Source: Zygnema cylindricum (taxonomy: Eukaryota; Streptophyta; Zygnematophyceae; Zygnematales; Zygnemataceae). Taken from it: a DNA stretch of 62,000 nt. Shown here one piece after another: positions 28,275 through 39,692 of this stretch (position 1 is its first letter; every line of letters starts with the position of its first letter). Both the position numbers and the translations under genes were made by a program. Under the pieces are notes generated by a model that worked only from the letters and a program-made list of their open reading frames with translations, had not been told where the DNA came from and did not search any database. The stretch covers positions 1 to 62,000 of the forward strand of contig JBBHKE010001969.1 in NCBI GenBank assembly GCA_037447655.1. The letters are read 5' to 3'.

Positions 28275-28870
28275 TGTTAACTTGTAACTTTGTCTTGTTG
28301 TCTCGTTAGATATTGGGTCGTTACGTTGTTTTGTTAGACATTGCCTCGTTTTGTTTTGTTAGAGCCATCTTTTAGCGGTGATTCTAAAGTTCTAATGGTT
28401 CTTAATGAGGCTCCAACCAAAGAGGTTACTAATGAGTCTATTTTCTCTTTTCAATTTGCTTTAAAAGTTAACAGGTGAGAAATTGGCGTTTCTAAGAAAT
28501 TAACACCCTAAGTGGATAGATTATCCAATTTAGAGGCAATAAGCGTATTGGATGTTGTAAAATGTGGTTTTGTTGAATGTTTTATAGACGTAATTTGTTA
28601 AGTTGATAAGCCATATAACTTTCATGTGACTCGTTTCTTTTGTACACTTGTTTTGTTTTTTTTTTTTTTTTTTTTTTTTACATTTTATAACATTTAAAAA
28701 AATACATTAATGCCATTAGATGTGTTTATTTTTTTCATTATTAGGAGTTTTTTTTTTTATTTATTTTTACTTATGATTTTTTGTTATTATTTTTTTTGAC
28801 CATTTTTAAAAATGTTTTTATTATTATTTTTAAAATCATTTTTTTATTACTAAAAATTAGGATTTTTTTA
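28275..28870 (+). repeat. Direct repeat, copy B
   Basis: Same ordered blocks as 27430-27900, with an insertion of about 100 bp around 28410-28510 (GAGGCTCCAACCAAAGAGG...) absent from copy A. Confidence 0.7.
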
Positions 28871-31800
28871 GAGTTTATATGCAGAGCCACGTAGACGCTA
28901 TTAACTTCATTCCTTTTGTTTTAATGCAACGAAAGTTCATCAACGACATCGTTTTTCAAAAAAACTCCACAAAATTTTGACGGTCAATGCATGTTTTTGG
29001 AATCGAGCCACTGTCGATTTTGCGTATTATTTTTAAACTACGTGGGTGGCTTTCTAAAACTATAAGTGCGTAAAATTAAAAAATATGTTATCAAAATGCC
29101 ATCCGATATGAACAAAAAAAAATAACAGAAAATAGAAAAAATCTATAAATAGTTGAAGAAAGAAAAAGAGGTGGATTAATTAAAAAAATAGTGAAAAAAT
29201 ACGAAAATTTAAAATTGTTGACGTCTTTTTTTTACATAATATTCACTGTTGAAACACCCTATCAAATGCTGAACTTACAAAATATAAGCAAAAACATCCG
29301 TAAATGTGGAATTTATATAAACTAAACAAAATGAAAAACAAATTTACGTAAAAAATGAGACAAAAATAGCTTTCATCGTTGTAACACTCTTACAAATATG
29401 CAAAACAAAAGAAAAAATAAATAAAAATAAAACTAAAAAAAAAATTAAATAAAGAGAAAAAAAAAAAGACAAAAAAATAAATAAAAAGCAAAAAATACAG
29501 CAAATAACAAAAAGATAGAAAGTGAAGAAGAAAGAACAGAAAAAAAGAGAGTGGAAAAGAAAGATAAAAATACTTACAATTTATTATTATTATTTTTTTG
29601 TTCATAAAAATTAAGCTATTTTAGAGAGAAGGTTTAATGTTTCTTATTATTATTTTTTTTCAAAAAAATTAAGTTATGTCAGAGGGAAAGTTTAAAGTGA
29701 GTAAATTTCAAATTTACCATGGAAGATGTGGGATTTTGATAAAATTGTAAGATAATGAAAACTAAATCTTGATAAAATATCTAAGCAATTTAGTTATGTC
29801 GAGGAATGTTTAAAGTGGGTGAGGTTCAAATTTTGATAAAAAAAATTAAACTATGTAAGACGAAAGTTAAGAGGGAGTGAGTTTTGAATTTTGATAAAAA
29901 AATTTAAACTATGTTTCAAATTTTGATAAAAAAATGTAAGTTAAATTAGAAGAAAGTTTAAAGTGAGTGAGTTTTGAATTCGTTGTCACATTTATAGTAA
30001 ACAAATAGGGAATTAAACCCGAATGTCGCAAAGTTTTTTTTTTGTTTTTATTAAAAAAAATTACAAACCGACGCGATGATTGTGATCGTGTGATCAGAGT
30101 TTTTTCAATAAAAAAAACAAAGTTCAAAAGAAGCGACAATAGTTTTTAAATAAAAAAAAAAAAAAGTTAAAAATGAAGCGTGAACGATGTAATGCACGTC
30201 TTCGCGCCATGTTAAAATTTTAACTTTATCGATATATAAAAAAACAAAATATAATTGGTTAAAAAACGTGAAAAAAAAATTAAACGTTTAGGTGACGTTC
30301 ACACTTATAAAAAAGTTTATGTGTCTATAATTAAAATAATGTTCCCACACGAGGACGCAATTTAAAAAAAAAAACTAAACTAAAAAACATTAAAAACAAA
30401 ATGATATATTTTTCTTATTTTTATTATTATTATTTTTGTAACCCATGATTAACTTCAAAATTCAATAAGAAAGAGTACGAGAGATTTAAAATTTCAACAA
30501 AAAAGAGTAAAAAAATTACGAAAAGAAGTAAGATGAAAGTTTAAAAAGAGAGTTACATTTCTATTTTTTTCTCACTAAAACAATAAATCAAGAAGAAAAA
30601 TATCGATCTTTTCTCTAACAATAGTTTTTACACTGATTTTTCTTAATAAATTTGTTTTTTTTTTCGTATCTCTTTGTTCTCTCCTAAATGTTGAAACTCA
30701 CTATATTTTTTAAAAAGACATTCTTCACGCAATAAATACCATACAATAGACATAAACATTTCGAAGACAATAAATGTAGTTATGATAGAAAGAAAAAGAG
30801 GAGGAGGAAGAGAGGAGAAATAAGAATAACATAAAAATGGGAGTGAGAAAAACTAAAGTAAATAATGAGAAAAAAAAATAGAGACAAAGAGTGAAAGAAG
30901 AAAAGTATGAAAAAGAGTACGAGTAAGAAAAAGAGTACGAGTGGGAAAAACGAAAAAAAAAACAAAATGAGTACGAGAGAAATACAATGAAAAGTACGAG
31001 AATGAGACAAAGGAGTAGAAAGACGAATGGGAGCCCTCGTTCATATTATTTTATTTTTATTTCTCCTCTCTTTAAAGTTTATTTCTTCTTTTCTAACAAA
31101 AAATAAAAATAAAAAAATACATAAGTAAAATACAAACAAAAATTCAACAATTCATCTCGATACAACAAAAAAAATCGCAAAATCACCATGAATTATATGA
31201 AAATTGAAGCATCAATCAACTTAAGAAACAAATTTTTACATATTTTTACCTATATTAACTTTAAAATCTCAGAAAAATAAAGTAAATTACTTTCAAAATC
31301 TTAAAACAATGAAGTTCTTATTCATTTTGACAAATATAATGTGAAAAAAAAATCAATTAGCGGATTGAATTAAGGGTTAAAAAAAAATGTCAAAAAAATT
31401 AATGAAATTCATCTCATTAAGTTGTTGCATTTAAAAGCGAAAGCCATAATCTTTTGTAAGTGTTAATTTTCACATTTATTCAGACATTTTTTTTTGCATT
31501 TTTTTTTCGTGAGTTTTATGATGTTCGTATATATGTACCTCTTTTGTTTGAATTTTGTTTAGACATTTCTTCAAAATTTTAATGTTTTTTAAATTCTTGT
31601 TTGTTATTGAATTTTCAGTTACTTTGTTTTAATAGTATTTTTTTTTGTTTATATCTCCCTCTCGCAACTTTTTCATTTCTTCTCAATTTTAGTTTATTTT
31701 TTACCTCTTTCTTTTTTTTCGCCAATTTTTGTCGTGATTTGTCAGGATTTGTCGTGATTTCGAGTTGACAAAACCCTTTTCCCATCTACTTATTTCTTTC

Positions 31801-31947
31801 TCCCGCGTGACTTTTTTTCTTTTTACCTTGTGTCACTTTTTCTCCACCTACCTTTTTTTTGTCTCACCATCTTCTATTTTGATGTTTTACTTCCTCTCGT
31901 TATTTTTTTGTCATTTTCTCTCTACCTTTCTCTCTTTTCACCCATTG

Positions 31948-31949
<2 letters not shown>

Positions 31950-31987
<38 letters not shown>

Positions 31988-31990
31988 TCT
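31950..31990. repeat. (CT)n microsatellite
   Basis: About 18 uninterrupted CT dinucleotides followed by CCCTCTC. A broader CT-rich tract follows at 32285-32400. Confidence 0.9.
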
Positions 31991-32689
31991 ATTTCCGCAT
32001 AAAAATCTACATAATTTTTTTGTTAACGTCCATACTTTTGAATGATTTTTAAAAATTTTTACGTGTGCGAAAGTTGACAAAAGGAATTATATTTATGTCA
32101 TTCATCTATTGAAAATGGTTAGTGTTGTTGTGCGTCAAAAGTTGGGTTGTTGTTCGTGCTGCAATTATATTTACCACGCTGTTGGTTTATGATTTAAAAT
32201 TTTGCGTGTGTGTGGGTGGAAACATTTTCAAAAAGAGAACAAAATCGAAAAAGAGTTTTCCGAATAGTTTGAATCAAAGGTAAACTCTTCCGCTTTTTCT
32301 CCCTCGCTCTCACAACGTCTCTTCTCCTTCTCTTTTTGCTTCTCCTTCTCCTCCACCTCTCCCTCTCTTCTCCCTCTCATAAATAGTGGCCCTCTCTCTC
32401 CCTAACAAGCCTGTGTGATTTTACTATTGCTTATTTTTTGAACTCTTTTATAATTTCACATCTATTTTTTTAGTACTATTTGATAATTGTATTTGAATCG
32501 CGATTTCATATTGGAATAAATATCTTAATTGGTAGTGTTGAGTATCGAGGACCATCCCGATATTCGATACGTACCAAATTTTTGGTACCCGATAAATATC
32601 ACGATATTTAGCCTATATATCGCTGATATAATATATCGCGATATATCGAATGATTTTCTAGGTTTTTTTTTGGAGTTTGCTGCCGGTTT

Positions 32690-33345
32690 TACTATTTCTG
32701 CAGTTGGTTGTACTAGCGCCTACTGCTAGTACTAGTGTTGCAGCTGGTAGAATGGTACTACTAGCAGTTGGCACCTGGTAGAATGGTATACTAGCATCAA
32801 CTGCTAGTACTAGTGTAACAGCTAATGCTACGACTAGCGCTGCAGTTGGTAGTATGGTAGTACTAGCTGCTAGTACTAGTGCAGCAACTACAACTACTAC
32901 TAACGCTACAGTTGGTAGTATGGTAGTACTAGTGCAGCGCTAGCTGGTAGTATGGTAGTACTAGCTGGTAGTATGGTAGTACTAGCAACAGTATTAATGC
33001 GGTGGTAGTATGGTAGTCCTAGCAGCAGTATTAATGCTGCAGCTGGTAGTACCGCTAGCAGTTGCTAGTAGTAGTGTGTAGTGTTTTTGCAGTTGGTAGT
33101 AAGTGCTCTTGCTGCTAGTACTACTGTTGCAACTGGTAGTATGGGAGTACTACCAGCAATTCCTAGTGGTTCATTTGGTAGTTCTAGCAGCAGCTGCTAG
33201 AACTAGTGGTTCATTTGGTAGTATTAGCAGCAACTAGTATTAACTATTGCTAGTCCTAGTACTTTTGTAGTTGGTAGTAAGTGCTTTTGTTGTTGTTAGT
33301 ACTAGTGCTACTGCAGCTGCAGCTGCTAACTATTGCCATTCCAAA
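32690..33345. repeat. CTAGTACTAG-rich degenerate tandem repeat
   Basis: About 650 bp built from GCTGCTAGTACTAGTG, GGTAGTATGGTAGTACTAGC and GTTGCAGCTGGTAG words in irregular order. The 10-bp palindrome CTAGTACTAG or its half sites recur throughout. No open frame of note. Confidence 0.85.
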
Positions 33346-33599
33346 TTAGTGAAATTACACCGCTAATTGTAAGATCAATAATATTAATAATCCATATTTT
33401 TTACCATTCAAAAAATACAATATAATTCGAATACCAATTCGAAATATATAATATAAATCATTATGTGGCTACAAGTAACCAATATTTCCACATCAATATT
33501 AATCATTTATTTTCTCGAATTCCAATTCTGAATCCCTAAAAGAAAAAATTGCAAACACGCGAAGATTTCAAAATTCGACATGTCCAAATCATGTGTTTA

Positions 33600-34045
33600 A
33601 TCCGACATCTCCCACATTGAAACATGTGATTATCCTATAATCTCAAAATCTCAAATTTTCCACTTTCTCGATTTCCCTATATCCAAAATCCAAATCCAAA
33701 ATTTCCATTAATTTTCACACTAACAACATAATTTTTCTAAACCCATTTTTTCCAATATGTAAATTTCGATCAACAATTCCACATCTCCCAAATGAAAACA
33801 TATGATTATCCTATAATCCTAAAATCCCAATTTTTTTATTTTCCCAACTTTTGAATATCCAAAACCCAAATCCAAAATTTCCATTAATTCTCACACTAAC
33901 AACATAAATTTTCCACATATAATTTCTCAAATATATAATTTTCTATCAACAATTCCACATCTCTTACATTGAAACACGTGATTATCATATAATCCCAAAA
34001 TCCCAAATTTTATACTTTCCCAATTTCTTACTATCCTAAATTCAA
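33600..34045 (+). repeat. Three tandem copies of a ~175-bp AT-rich unit
   Basis: CATCTCCCACATTGAAACAT with GTGATTATCCTATAATC following starts near 33605, 33783 and 33957. AATCCAAAATTTCCATTAAT and CACACTAACAACATAA recur in the first two; the last copy is shorter. Confidence 0.8.
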
Positions 34046-34501
34046 ATCAAAATTACACAATGTTGTTATAGCTAGTAAACTAAAATCCAAACTCTCATAA
34101 CTGTGCACCTTAGAAATCTTCCATAAAAAACAAAATTATGCATAAATATTTTTTGTTGGGTAAGATATTCCACCAGTCTCCAATTTCTTTTCCCGTTTCC
34201 TTGCAACGTTTCTTGGCAACAACCTTATTGTTATAGTTGTCGTTAATATCCCCCTCTTTTTCAATCTCATTTCTTTTGTCATCACGAATATTAATGAGCG
34301 ATTGTGTTGCTTGCCATGATCATTTCAAGAAAACAAGTCTTTAAAGCGATTTCGAAGTTAATCAGTTTCGTTTAATTGTGCTTATTTGATCGGCCATGGA
34401 AAAAAATCGCTCGGAAAGAACCGAAGTGGCCGGTATAACTAAAATGATTCGAGCCAAAGAGCTCAATGTTGGAAACAAATTTTTCTTTTTGGCCCACTTT
34501 T

Positions 34502-35990
34502 TCAATGGGCTTGTCTGTTCGTGTTTTTAGTGTTCTGAAACACTTCTTTGTTTGTAAAGTTGAACTTCGTGGAGCAAATTCTCCTTAAACTCATCTCGCG
34601 TGAGTTCCGAGGCCGAAGGTTTTTTATCGCTTCCATTACCGAAAAAATGGGATGCTCTTTATTTAATGTTATGAAGATGTCATCATCATCATCATCAACA
34701 ACAATTGTATTCACACCTTTCTCATTTGAATTGTTTCTAATTTCCATCATCAACCCATCACTACCACCCTCCGAATGTTCAACCAATTCCGCATCAATGT
34801 CAAATTTTTCTAACATCATGTTGACAACTTTTTGCCACACCTTATCTACCTCTAAAGGTGTTAAAAATTATAGGTTTTTTGTAATATGATCTAGTGCACA
34901 AGCAATAAACATCTTTATCGAGAGAGTTTTTAACTCACACGTGCTGAATCGACCCTCAAAATCGGTTACCATCGTCTTTGCAATTGCATTAATTGCCAAA
35001 TCACCACATCCTCCATTTGATGTGTCGTCCACTACTTTTTTTAGTTCTTTGAGTAATGGGTGGACAATTATCAGCACCCAACTCAAAGTTACATAACTTT
35101 CTAATTCCAACACACGTTGGGCAACTATAAAAGGTTTTAAAATAATATTACCTTTGTCAATGATCATCTATGCCTCTTCACTCAAACTTCGCATTCAGTG
35201 GCACAATTGTTGTCATAATTGGCTCAACCTCGCATTCAGTGGCACAATTGTTGTCAAAATTGCCTGTAACGAATTTTACAAATACAATATTGAATTGAGC
35301 ATAGACTATGTCAACCACCACTTAAAAAACTATACACCCTTAAAAAAGCATTTTGAAGATCCCAATCAGAGTTGATGAAGTGAGGCGTCATAAAACAAAA
35401 GATTTCATTTGACAACGATGTCCATGTCTCCATAGTATTTTTTAGAGTTTCACATTCCAAAAGCTTCCCTAAACTTAGGCGGACCTTCATTTTGATTTCC
35501 TCTATTTTGGAAATTAGACCACGCCGATCTGGAATCGCGACCAAGACCTTTGGCGCCAAGACCTTCACCATTTCTTCAATTATGGGCTCTCCACCATACT
35601 TAGTCACTGGTAGTCCAACATGATTCATCGTATGAGCCTGTCTTTGAATGATGTTGCCGCTCCTCTCTGTTCGAAATCCTCCAGTAAATACCTTTCTATT
35701 ATGTACCCTTAAGTGAGAAAGCAAATTTGTAGGAATCATCAACTTCCCCCTCCCAACAGGCATATCATAATGATTGCAAAAAGCATTGTCTGAATACTTC
35801 CCACTATATAAGACTTTAAAGTGATGCCAAACTTTTGAATCTACCCCTTTGAGAACGACCTTTTTCGCATCCCTAAACTGATTTGAAATTTCTAATGAAT
35901 TTTCTATGTGTATAGTTTCGATATCTGGAAGTAGCCGAGTGTTAAAATCCTCTAAACCTCCTATGCTGCCTCCTATCCCTTGGAAATCTA
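34502..35990 (-). pseudogene. hAT-family transposase remnant
   Basis: Read in transcription order. 35860-35690 is a BED-type zinc-finger-like segment (SKVWHHFKVLY, AFCNHYD, LLSHLRVHNRKVF). 35690-35311 is the core (MNHVGLPVTKYGGEPIIEEM; FCFMTPHFINSDWDLQNAFL, matching the hAT T.HFID..W.LQ..L motif). 35167-34868 is IVHPLLKELKKVVDDTSNGG with a downstream DHITKNL. 34840-34502 is an acidic C-terminal part. Frames change between pieces (near 35311, 35167 and 34850), so it is inactive. The dimerisation-domain motif is not clearly visible. Confidence 0.7.
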
Positions 35991-36004
35991 TAGAGAAAGC
36001 TTAA

Positions 36005-36045
36005 ATAAGAAGAGAGAGGGGGGGAGAGAGAGAGAGAGATTTTTT
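36005..36045. repeat. GA microsatellite
   Basis: AGAGAGAGGGGGGGAGAGAG followed by AGAGAG and a T-run. It lies at the 5' side of the hAT coding remnant. Confidence 0.85.
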
Positions 36046-36805
36046 TTTGTTAGTTCATCTATATACAAATTTATGGTGTACTTTTCGTACGTTAAGTTAT
36101 GTTCGTACTAAGTAATGAATTATATGTATTACGAAATTAGTAATATTTTTGCGGTTCCATTTTGCGGTGTTTACTGTGAAGTTACGTAGTAAAATTCACA
36201 TTGTACGTGGCGTCTCACGGTATCACATAAGTTTTACTTTTCGCTAAAATAACACATTATATAAAATATTAAATTTAAAAAATACTACATATTGCGATAT
36301 ATATCGCGATATTTTATGTTGGTCTCGGTATGATATATCGAATACCCTTACTGATCGATAGTCGATATATCGAATATCGAATTTATCGTGATATGAATTA
36401 ACCCGATACCCAACACAATTAATTAATGTTAGTCGTACAAATTAGAGTTAATGTTTTGTTGGAGTGAGGTCATAAAATCCAATATGCCATTTAGTGACAC
36501 TGTTTATTTCTTTACCCTAATAATTTTGTAACATTAACTATGATTCACGGTGTAAAGCCCAATGGGTGAAAATCCATGAGAGTCATTTTAAGTTCCTCCC
36601 AAAACCCATGTAGTACAGGTATAATAAAGTGTTTCCACACATTTTTCCACTTAAACTGCGTACCGTACGTCCCGTATACATGTGAAAAGATGCACAAAAA
36701 TTTACTTTGCCGCCAGAGGCGTATCTTCTTCGAGGCTTTCATTTTATAATGAGCTTCAACTTTTGATGTGTCTGAATACTCTTTATGCAGAAATAAAGGA
36801 TCATA

Positions 36806-37961
36806 GGGTACGTCCCCATGTAGTAATGTATCTAATTTTCTATGTCTTTTTGCCCTAAATTTCAAGGAACTTTGACAAAAACTTTAGCCGTACGAGAAAT
36901 TCATTTTTACCAAAGTAGAGTGAACGTCAATTCATACTTTGGATGTACAACGTGTTTGTCGTCATGTGAACGCATTTTGGCGTTTTCCCCTTTTCGACCC
37001 TTGGGCAAGAAAATCCAGCCCAAAAAAAAACTTCATCCACAATCACCTCGAGGGGGTGATTTTAGTCAAAGTACCGCCCAAACAGCGAATGAAAAATGAC
37101 CCACGCGCGCGCTACAAGAGTTGGAAAATTTTAGGACGAGGGAGAGTCCTCTCTATTTTTATCCGTGCCCGTCACGCGCATGTACGGAAAAAAATTGCAG
37201 GGGTCTCGGACCTCCACTTTCATTCATGGGGTCCTTTGCAAAATTTTCGCCTCTCCCCTCTCCCTCTCACACTGTCGTTTTTATCTCACACTATTTAGAA
37301 TGAGACACGGCAATATTGGTATAAAATGAAAGATATTTTAAAAGTATTATTTTTGACAATTTTTAGGTTTTTTTAATTGGCAAATCGAGTGAGAAAGGAA
37401 AAAAAACGAAATCGGAAAAACATGGCGGAAAGTTATTGAATCAATGACGTTGACGTTGTCACAAGTGAGCATGACGTCACAATGTCACCAAACCCTAAAC
37501 ATCGACAATTTCACAAAAATCTACACCGTCAATCGCTATTAGCGTAGTGTACGCTAATTCCGTCCCGCTTTTTTTTTATTATTATTCTCAAATAGAATTA
37601 TTCGTACTATTTAAAAAAAACCCTAATTTCTAATTAGAGTAGACGATTTCTTTCATAATTTTCAAATTCTTAATTAGCGTACACCACTGAAATTATTCGT
37701 ATACGCTAAAGAAACTTCTACGCTATTAGCGATTGGCGGTGTAGCCGTCTACCACTGCCGCTGTTTTTGTTGGTCGTTTGTTGGTCGTAGTCGGCTTCAA
37801 TCGTCACAGGTTGTACCTACGTCTACAACCGTCACATTTCAAAGTTCCGATTTGGCGATTTCATCTTCGCACATAGGGACGCTCTTCAAAGTAGTACGGA
37901 GAATCTTCACTACAGTCCAAAATACTTTATCAAAGTACAGATTACATGGGGATGTACCATA
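36806..37961. mobile_element. Putative TIR element with GGTACGTCCCCATGTA ends
   Basis: GGGTACGTCCCCATGTAGT at the left is mirrored by TTACATGGGGATGTACC at the right, about 1.15 kb apart. ATAG flanks both ends. The same end word, GGGTATGTCCCCATGT, occurs twice near 58269 and 58977. A CACCG-family MITE (37524-37741) is nested inside. No transposase recognised; an ORF on the minus strand at 36865-36545 overlaps the left end and is unidentified. Confidence 0.55.
37524..37741. mobile_element. 218-bp CACCG-family MITE with TA flanks
   Basis: CACCGTCAATCGCTATTAGC at the left, GCTATTAGCGATTGGCGGTG at the right, TA on both sides (37522-37523 and 37742-37743). It shares GTACGCTAATTCCGTCCCGC with the element at 57830. 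It lies about 330 bp upstream of DPH1. Confidence 0.85.
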
Positions 37962-38069
37962 GTTCAAAACTTTTTACTTACCAAACTTTTGAACTATCCA
38001 ACGTACCCTTATTGCTGGTTTTAACAAATTCGTAGCAGTGATTGTCAATCACTCGATTCTCTCACAATC
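37742..38069 (+). promoter_or_regulatory. Upstream region of DPH1
   Basis: Between the MITE and the DPH1 ATG lie a small inverted repeat, GTCACAGGTTGT ... ACAACCGTCAC (37804-37838; same end word as the foldback at 58416), and a 35-bp palindrome, ATAGTTCAAAA ... TTTTGAACTAT (37962-38000). No clear TATA box. Function is inferred from position only. Confidence 0.4.
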
Positions 38070-39692
38070 ATGGCTGCCGTGACAGATATGCCTCCTTCTC
38101 CTCCATCAACTCCTCCAAGCTCCGAAAAAAGCCATTCTGTCGCTCTTCATTCTCCTCCACGTCCTCGTCCTCCTCCTAAGCGTTTTGTCCGTCAGCAGGT
38201 CCCTTCTTCTATTCTCGAGGATCCTGGACTTCAAGCAGCCATGGCTGCCTTACCTAGAAACTATAATCTCGAGATACCTAAAACGGTTTGGCGTATCCGC
38301 CAAGCAAAGGCTAAGCGAGTGGCGCTTCAGTTTCCTGAAGGACTCCTTATGTTTGCTTGTACGATTGTGGATATTCTCGAAGGTTTTGCCGGAGTTGAAG
38401 ATTGTGTCATTTTAGGTGACGTCACTTATGGCGCCTGTTGTATTGATGATATGAACGCGGCTTCCTTAGGAGCAGACTTTCTGGTACATTATGGCCATAG
38501 CTGTCTTGTTCCTGTTGATCATACAAACATTCCCTGTCTTTACGTGTTTGTTGACATCACCATTGATTATCCTCATCTTGTGGATGCCATTCTCCATAAC
38601 TTTGGAACTGAGACTAGACTGGCTCTAGCAGGTACTATTCAATTTGCAACTGCTGTCCAAGCTGTGAAAACGGAGTTAATTAAGAAAGGTTTTTCTTCTT
38701 TACGGGTGCCTCAATCCAAGCCTCTCTCACCAGGAGAGGTCCTCGGTTGTACTGCTCCTGTCCTTCCTGAAAATAGTGTGGATGTCATTGTTTTTATTGC
38801 GGATGGACGCTTTCATCTGGAAGCTATTATGATTGCCAATCCGAAGATTCCTGCATATCGTTACGATCCTTTTACTCGTGTATTGTTTAAAGAAGAATAT
38901 GACCAGGTTGGGATGCGTAAAGCTCGAAGGATTGCGATAGAAAAAGCTTCAAGGACAATACGGCAAACAGTTGGTATTACAGACGGCATTCCTTCGACCG
39001 ATTTTGAAAAAGCTTCTCAACAGGATTTACCATTTTTCTGTCATTGGGGCGTAGTCTTGGGAACCTTAGGACGCCAGGGAAATCCTCGCTTACTTGACCA
39101 TGTGCAAGACCGATTGCGAGCTCGGAAAATTCCTCATACTGTGTTTTTGCTCTCAGAATTATCTCCTTCAAAGCTTAGCCTTTTGGAAAAATCGGTTTCC
39201 GTATGGGTTCAAATTGCCTGTCCACGACTCTCGATTGATTGGGGAGAAGCTTTTTCAACTCCTCTCCTTACGCCTTATGAGACAGAGGTAGCTTTAGGCT
39301 TTGTGGAGCCCTGGTGGAAGAATGAAATTAAGGTAGATGTCGACCAAATGTCACAATCTTTTGGTGAAGTTTTATCCTTTGATAGGAACCATTCAAAACT
39401 GGACAGTGAATTAGTGCATACGGAAGGAGCACAGCAGCTAGCTAATAATAAGGAAAATAGTATCGCTGCTGTTCAGACTAGTGCAAAAGATTCGAATGGA
39501 AAAGGTTTTGAAGACCCCAGAGTGACTTCAAAGACGAAAGAGTTCATTGAGGAGGTTGGCCATTATCCAATGGATTACTATGACCGAGATGGGGGCCCAT
39601 GGAATTCGTCTTATACTCTCAGTAAATCTGCAGTTCCCTCAAGTAGAATTGGGTTGAAGTCTGGACCTATCCCAACTGCTCAAGGAACATAG
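38070..39692 (+). CDS. DPH1: 2-(3-amino-3-carboxypropyl)histidine synthase subunit 1
   Basis: With DPH2, this radical-type Fe-S enzyme transfers the aminocarboxypropyl group of S-adenosylmethionine to a histidine of eEF2, the first step of diphthamide synthesis in the cytosol. The 540-residue frame is intronless and complete. The N-terminus (1-37) is Pro/Ser-rich. RFVRQQVPSSILEDPGL starts the family region; QFPEGLLMFA, GDVTYGACCIDD, VHYGHSCLVP, FIADGRFHLEA, YRYDPF, GTLGRQGNP and IACPRLSIDWGEAF follow. The three cluster cysteines are at about 123, 227 and 384. The tail ends with the usual YPMDYYDRDGGPWNSSY motif. Compared with the animal and plant proteins as I recall them, about 29 extra residues lie between 296 and 324, before HWGVVLGTLG. 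The ATG is preceded by CACAATC and followed by G, a fair start context; no in-frame ATG lies nearby upstream. Convergent with the phosphorylase gene. Confidence 0.96.
   Translation: MAAVTDMPPSPPSTPPSSEKSHSVALHSPPRPRPPPKRFVRQQVPSSILEDPGLQAAMAALPRNYNLEIPKTVWRIRQAKAKRVALQFPEGLLMFACTIVDILEGFAGVEDCVILGDVTYGACCIDDMNAASLGADFLVHYGHSCLVPVDHTNIPCLYVFVDITIDYPHLVDAILHNFGTETRLALAGTIQFATAVQAVKTELIKKGFSSLRVPQSKPLSPGEVLGCTAPVLPENSVDVIVFIADGRFHLEAIMIANPKIPAYRYDPFTRVLFKEEYDQVGMRKARRIAIEKASRTIRQTVGITDGIPSTDFEKASQQDLPFFCHWGVVLGTLGRQGNPRLLDHVQDRLRARKIPHTVFLLSELSPSKLSLLEKSVSVWVQIACPRLSIDWGEAFSTPLLTPYETEVALGFVEPWWKNEIKVDVDQMSQSFGEVLSFDRNHSKLDSELVHTEGAQQLANNKENSIAAVQTSAKDSNGKGFEDPRVTSKTKEFIEEVGHYPMDYYDRDGGPWNSSYTLSKSAVPSSRIGLKSGPIPTAQGT

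Larger units (their letters stand above)
24660..32280. other. 7.6 kb of AT-rich low-complexity DNA, no gene seen
   Basis: Long poly-T and poly-A runs (e.g. 28650-28680), ATT and AAAAAT words, and AG-rich stretches (25560-25640, 30780-31020). One 60-codon frame at 27030-27212 looks protein-like but I do not recognise it. No splice-linked exons, RNA genes or transposon ends were found apart from the repeats listed separately. Confidence 0.5.
32531..36415. mobile_element. Decayed hAT element, ~3.9 kb, same TIR family as the 10065 MITE
   Basis: The left end TAGTGTTGAGTATCGAGG and the right end ACCCGATACCCAACACAA are inverted relatives of the MITE ends at 10065/10428. Both ends are rich in ATATATCG palindromes. 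Flanks TTAATTGG and TTAATTAA agree at 6 of 8 positions, consistent with an aged 8-bp hAT duplication. The interior holds hAT transposase remnants on the minus strand (34502-35990). A CACCG-type end at 33351 inside it and another at 36555 outside it hint at later rearrangement. Confidence 0.65.

Noticed and set aside
36545-36865. 106-codon minus-strand frame
   Set aside because: It looks somewhat protein-like (LLHGDVPYDPLF), but I recognise no family, it overlaps the putative end of a TIR element and has no supporting neighbours.
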